A stretch of DNA of 8,361 nt, taken from an uncultured Bacteroidota bacterium. GTDB lineage: Bacteria > Bacteroidota > Bacteroidia > Flavobacteriales > Flavobacteriaceae. Made by a program: the position numbers and the translations under genes. Under the pieces are notes generated by a model that did no database searches, was not told the origin of the DNA, and saw only the letters and a program-made list of their open reading frames with translations. Of this stretch, positions 5,928 to 8,361 are shown piece after piece. Numbering within the stretch: position 1 is the stretch's first letter; every line of letters starts with the position of its first letter. The stretch is taken from positions 1 to 8,361 of the forward strand of contig CAISUR010000185.1 of the NCBI GenBank assembly GCA_903888655.1. Direction: 5' to 3'.

Positions 5928-6644
5928 TTATTGTTCCATCGGAATTTCCATTATTAAAAACTTAGCATTTGTAACTGCTTTAATTTCAATTTCTGAAGTA
6001 TCCCAAAGTCCGAGTGCATCTCTTTTTTCGAGTTTTTCTCCGTTAACTTCAATCACGCCATCAATGTTCATGATGTAAAATCCGTTGCCTTCTTTTTTCA
6101 ACTCTAATTTTTTAGAGAAATAGGCATCAAAATCAGATAAATAAAACCACGCATCTTGATATATCCACACGCCTTCATCATCTGCATTAGGCGAAAGGAT
6201 TTGCGCAAAATTATTTTTTTGCTCGGTTATATCCAAAGTGATTTGTTGGTACCGCGGCTCCACATTTCTAACTTTAGGAAACAACCAAATTTGAAACAAT
6301 TTAGTGTGTTGATCGTGATTGGGATTGAATTCGCTGTGTTGTATTCCGGTTCCAGCGCTCATTACTTGTACATCGCCAGTTTTGATAGTCGCGGCATTTC
6401 CCATGCTATCTTTGTGCGCCAAATCACCTTCTAATGGAATGGTGATGATTTCCATATTATCATGTGGATGTGTTCCAAAACCCATTCCCGCAGCAACCGT
6501 ATCGTCATTTAAAACGCGCAACATTCCGAATTGCACTCGATCAGGATTGTACCAACTGGCAAAACTAAAACTATGGTAGGCATTAAGCCATCCGTGGTCG
6601 GCATGACCTCTACTATCGGATTTGTGTAAAACTGTATTTTTCAT
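5928..6644 (-). CDS. Pirin family protein (YhhW-like quercetinase-type)
   Basis: A 238-residue bicupin of the pirin family, close in length to E. coli YhhW, which cleaves quercetin in vitro. The metal site is complete in the N-terminal cupin: GTHPHDNMEI (57-66) supplies His59 and His61, and GTGIQHSEFN (98-107) supplies His103 and Glu105, matching the three-His-one-Glu set of YhhW and human pirin. The C-terminal cupin (about 145-235) has no such ligands, as usual. The start MKNTVLHKSDSRGHADHGWL is typical of bacterial pirins, so the ATG at 6644 is secure. It is the first gene of the six-gene operon, with a -7 box 28 nt upstream and the clpX terminator beyond that. It probably acts in the cytosol as a metal-dependent dioxygenase or as a redox-responsive regulator. 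The natural substrate is unknown; members are often found with oxidative or aromatic stress genes. Confidence 0.93.
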   Translation of the reverse strand: MKNTVLHKSDSRGHADHGWLNAYHSFSFASWYNPDRVQFGMLRVLNDDTVAAGMGFGTHPHDNMEIITIPLEGDLAHKDSMGNAATIKTGDVQVMSAGTGIQHSEFNPNHDQHTKLFQIWLFPKVRNVEPRYQQITLDITEQKNNFAQILSPNADDEGVWIYQDAWFYLSDFDAYFSKKLELKKEGNGFYIMNIDGVIEVNGEKLEKRDALGLWDTSEIEIKAVTNAKFLIMEIPMEQ

Positions 6645-6672
6645 TTTTAATTTATTTTAAACTATTGTAATT

Positions 6673-6680
6673 CAAATTTA
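6673..6680 (-). promoter_or_regulatory. -7 box of the pirin operon
   Basis: TAAATTTG on the minus strand (6680-6673) matches TAnnTTTG exactly and ends 28 nt before the pirin ATG. The -33 TTG is not matched (ATG at 6699-6697 is two of three). It lies between the clpX terminator and pirin, which supports an independent start for the six-gene operon. The box is identical to that of the plus-strand gene at 3439. Confidence 0.5.
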
Positions 6681-6708
6681 AATAAATGGTAGTAGACATT
6701 TCATAATA

Positions 6709-6743
6709 ATAAAGCTCAAAAAATAACTTTTTTTGAGCTTTAT
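6709..6743 (-). terminator. Intrinsic terminator of clpX
   Basis: Bases 6709-6723 and 6729-6743 form a perfect 15-bp stem (ATAAAGCTC plus an A run, against a T run plus GAGCTTTAT) with a 5-nt loop. The A/T runs inside the arms provide a U-rich 3' side in either direction, so it could work on both strands. It sits 28 nt after the clpX stop codon and separates clpX from the pirin operon. Confidence 0.8.
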
Positions 6744-6771
6744 CTAATCTGTTTACTAATGAGGAAGTTAC

Positions 6772-8004
6772 TTAGGAAGCAATTTCTAATCTTTTCAATA
6801 AGTTTTTGTTTAGCGTATGTTCCGCATAATCCTTATCGATTTCTAAAACTTTTTCATCAGAACTTGGTAGCTCATACATCGCATCTGTTAAAATTGCTTC
6901 ACATAAAGAACGTAATCCACGAGCACCTAATTTATATTCTAAAGCCTTCTCAACAATATAGTCTAAAGCCTCATTAGTTACAGAAAATGCCACATCATCC
7001 ATCGCAAACAACTTTTCGTATTGCTTAATCAAGGCATTTTTTGGTTCCGTTAAAATAGAACGTAAAGTTTCTCTATCCAACGGATCCATGTGCGTCAATA
7101 CCGGCAAACGTCCAATAATTTCAGGAATCAATCCAAAATCTTTGATGTCTTTTGGAATAATATATTGCAACAAATTGTCTTTATCGATATTATCTGTATT
7201 TCTTGAAGTCGCATAACCAACCGCAGTTCTATTCAAACGTTTTGATATAATTCTTTCAATCCCATCAAAGGCACCACCAGCGATGAATAAAATATTTTGT
7301 GTATTTACTTCAACAAATTTTTGGTCAGGATGTTTTCTTCCCCCTTTTGGTGGCACATTTACAACGGTTCCTTCTAATAATTTCAGTAATGCTTGTTGTA
7401 CGCCTTCTCCAGAAACATCTCGAGTTATAGATGGATTGTCACTTTTACGTGCAATTTTATCAATTTCGTCAATGAATACGATTCCTCTTTCGGCTTTGGT
7501 CACATCATAATCGGCTGCTTGAAGTAATCGTGTTAAAATACTTTCTACATCTTCACCCACATAACCTGCTTCGGTTAGTACCGTTGCATCTACAATTGCC
7601 AAGGGAACGTCAAGCATTCGAGCAATGGTTTTGGCTACCAGGGTTTTACCAGTACCTGTTTGTCCTACCATAATGATGTTTGATTTTTCAATTTCCACAT
7701 CTTCATGGTGTTGCTGCTGCATTAATCTTTTGTAGTGATTATATACTGCAACCGACATTACTTTTTTGGTTTGATCTTGACCAATTACATATTCATCAAG
7801 AAATGCTCTAATTTCTTTTGGCTTGCGCAAAATTAAATCCGTAGCAATTTTTGCATTGGAATTGGTTTTTAATTCTTCTAAAATAATTCCGTGTGCTTGT
7901 TCAATACAGCGGTCGCAAATATGTGCGTCAATTCCAGCAATCAATAAATTGGTTTCTGGTTTTTTTCTTCCACAGAAGGAACATTCTAATTTTTCTTTTG
8001 CCAT
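6772..8004 (-). CDS. clpX: ATP-dependent Clp protease ATP-binding subunit ClpX
   Basis: ClpX is the AAA+ unfoldase that recognises tagged substrates, unfolds them and feeds them to ClpP in the cytosol. All domains are visible in 410 residues. The N-terminal zinc-binding domain has Cys8, Cys11, Cys30 and Cys33. Walker A is GQTGTGKT (114-121), pore loop 1 is GYVG (147-150), Walker B is IVFIDEID (175-182), and the RKH pore loop spans 223-225. The arginine finger is Arg299 in EIIGRLP, and sensor 2 is GARGLR (360-365). The ClpP-docking tripeptide, IGF in E. coli, reads VGY here (262-264). It lies 76 nt after clpP in the conserved order, so the two are probably cotranscribed. The gap is filled by an inverted heptad repeat starting 3 nt before the ATG, which may affect clpX translation. 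A strong terminator follows. Confidence 0.98.
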   Translation of the reverse strand: MAKEKLECSFCGRKKPETNLLIAGIDAHICDRCIEQAHGIILEELKTNSNAKIATDLILRKPKEIRAFLDEYVIGQDQTKKVMSVAVYNHYKRLMQQQHHEDVEIEKSNIIMVGQTGTGKTLVAKTIARMLDVPLAIVDATVLTEAGYVGEDVESILTRLLQAADYDVTKAERGIVFIDEIDKIARKSDNPSITRDVSGEGVQQALLKLLEGTVVNVPPKGGRKHPDQKFVEVNTQNILFIAGGAFDGIERIISKRLNRTAVGYATSRNTDNIDKDNLLQYIIPKDIKDFGLIPEIIGRLPVLTHMDPLDRETLRSILTEPKNALIKQYEKLFAMDDVAFSVTNEALDYIVEKALEYKLGARGLRSLCEAILTDAMYELPSSDEKVLEIDKDYAEHTLNKNLLKRLEIAS

Positions 8005-8007
8005 TTT

Positions 8008-8080
8008 TTATAGGTAGTAGGTGATTGGTGGTAGGTGGTAGGCTACCTAAAACCTACCACCTAAAACCTATCCCCTTTTA
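8008..8080. repeat. Inverted heptad-repeat array filling the clpP-clpX gap
   Basis: Five consecutive 7-nt units of the form TNNTAGG (one reads TGATTGG) occupy 8008-8042, then CTA (8043-8045), then five 7-nt units of the form CCTNNNA or close to it (one reads CCTATCC) occupy 8046-8080. The right arm is broadly the reverse complement of the left. The best single hairpin pairs 8032-8042 with 8053-8063 over 11 bp with a 10-nt loop; other registers are possible because the units repeat. The array begins 3 nt before the clpX ATG and ends directly at the clpP stop codon. The composition (GGT/GTAG-rich) is unlike the AT-rich gaps elsewhere in the window. It could be an RNA hairpin tuning clpX expression, or a mobile intergenic repeat. 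Confidence 0.85.
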
Positions 8081-8361
8081 TTATCTTCTTAAAACTTCAT
8101 CTATCATTCCGTATTCTTTAGCTTCGTCAGCAATCATCCAATAATCGCGTTCAGAATCTTTGTGAACTCGATCAAATGTTTGTCCTGAATGATGTGAAAT
8201 GATGTTATACAATTCATCTTTCAATTTCAACATTTCACGCAAGTTGATTTCCATATCTGTTGCAACTCCTTGCGCTCCGCCAGATGGTTGGTGAATCATA
8301 ACTCTTGAATGTGGTAACGCCGAACGTTTTCCTGCAGCTCCTGCACACAATAAAATAGCTC
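8081..8361 (-). CDS. clpP: ATP-dependent Clp protease proteolytic subunit ClpP (3' part)
   Basis: The C-terminal 92 residues of ClpP, the serine protease barrel that degrades chains delivered by ClpX; the gene is cut by the right window edge. Visible are GKRSALPHSRVMIHQPSGGAQGVATD, with the catalytic His (residue 23 of the visible part), and KDSERDYWM, with the catalytic Asp (visible residue 72). Their 49-residue spacing equals that of His122 and Asp171 in E. coli ClpP. The nucleophilic Ser should lie about three codons beyond the edge; the partial edge codon (NGA, e.g. Gly) fits the usual SMGA context. An apparent start at 8350 is an internal TTG (Leu), not the true start, as the frame stays open to the edge with matching sequence. 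The protein ends EVLRR, a normal C-terminus. It is cotranscribed with clpX by position. Confidence 0.96.
   Translation of the reverse strand, partial: AILLCAGAAGKRSALPHSRVMIHQPSGGAQGVATDMEINLREMLKLKDELYNIISHHSGQTFDRVHKDSERDYWMIADEAKEYGMIDEVLRR

Noticed and set aside
8008..8080. CRISPR array or attachment site at the repeat between clpP and clpX
   Set aside because: The units are 7 nt with no spacers and inverted in two halves, and no cas, integrase or transposase gene is nearby.
8081..8350. An 89-residue short ClpP beginning at 8350
   Set aside because: The supposed start is an internal TTG leucine codon; the frame continues to the window edge with normal ClpP sequence, so this is a truncated view and not a short variant.

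Overview
This window looks like a chromosomal segment from a low-GC member of the Bacteroidota, most likely a Flavobacterium-like flavobacterium. The evidence is an AT-rich composition, no clear Shine-Dalgarno sequences ahead of most starts, repeated matches to the Bacteroidota -7 promoter element TAnnTTTG ahead of the transcription units, and the character of the proteins (ClpX with a VGY loop, a DUF4337 protein, a Sec-type signal peptide ending in SQ). The assignment is from pattern recognition only.

Layout. Bases 1-229 hold no gene, but carry a good leftward promoter for a gene outside the window. Then, all on the minus strand, come an acetyl-CoA hydrolase/CoA-transferase family gene (230-1504), a DUF4337-type membrane protein (1608-2150) and fabD (2402-3274), which has its own terminator. 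A single plus-strand gene (3439-4047) encodes a small exported protein of unknown function; its stop codon overlaps that of the convergent gene that follows. Next is a tight six-gene minus-strand operon, transcribed from 6644 down to 4044: pirin, a YjdJ-type GNAT, an OsmC-family protein, a YjdI-type 4Fe-4S protein, an AtaL-like/DUF1857 SRPBCC protein and an NAD(P)H-dependent FMN reductase. Last come clpX (6772-8004), with a strong terminator, and the 3' part of clpP (8081 to the window edge), in the conserved clpP-clpX order.

How the genes fit together. FabD (malonyl loading for fatty acid synthesis) and ClpXP (regulated proteolysis) are housekeeping. The six-gene operon brings together small cytosolic proteins whose families are linked to peroxide, quinone/flavonoid or electrophile chemistry and iron-sulfur redox. 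Its spacing (2, 2 and 4 nt gaps and one ATGA overlap) implies co-expression, and it is the best candidate here for a poorly described functional module. E. coli also keeps yjdI and yjdJ side by side, so the association is not random.

The most unusual non-coding structure fills the 76-nt clpP-clpX gap almost completely: five heptads of the form TNNTAGG, a 3-nt CTA spacer, then five inverted heptads of the form CCTNNNA, able to fold into a hairpin immediately before the clpX start codon. I saw no tRNA, rRNA, CRISPR array, insertion sequence or phage gene.
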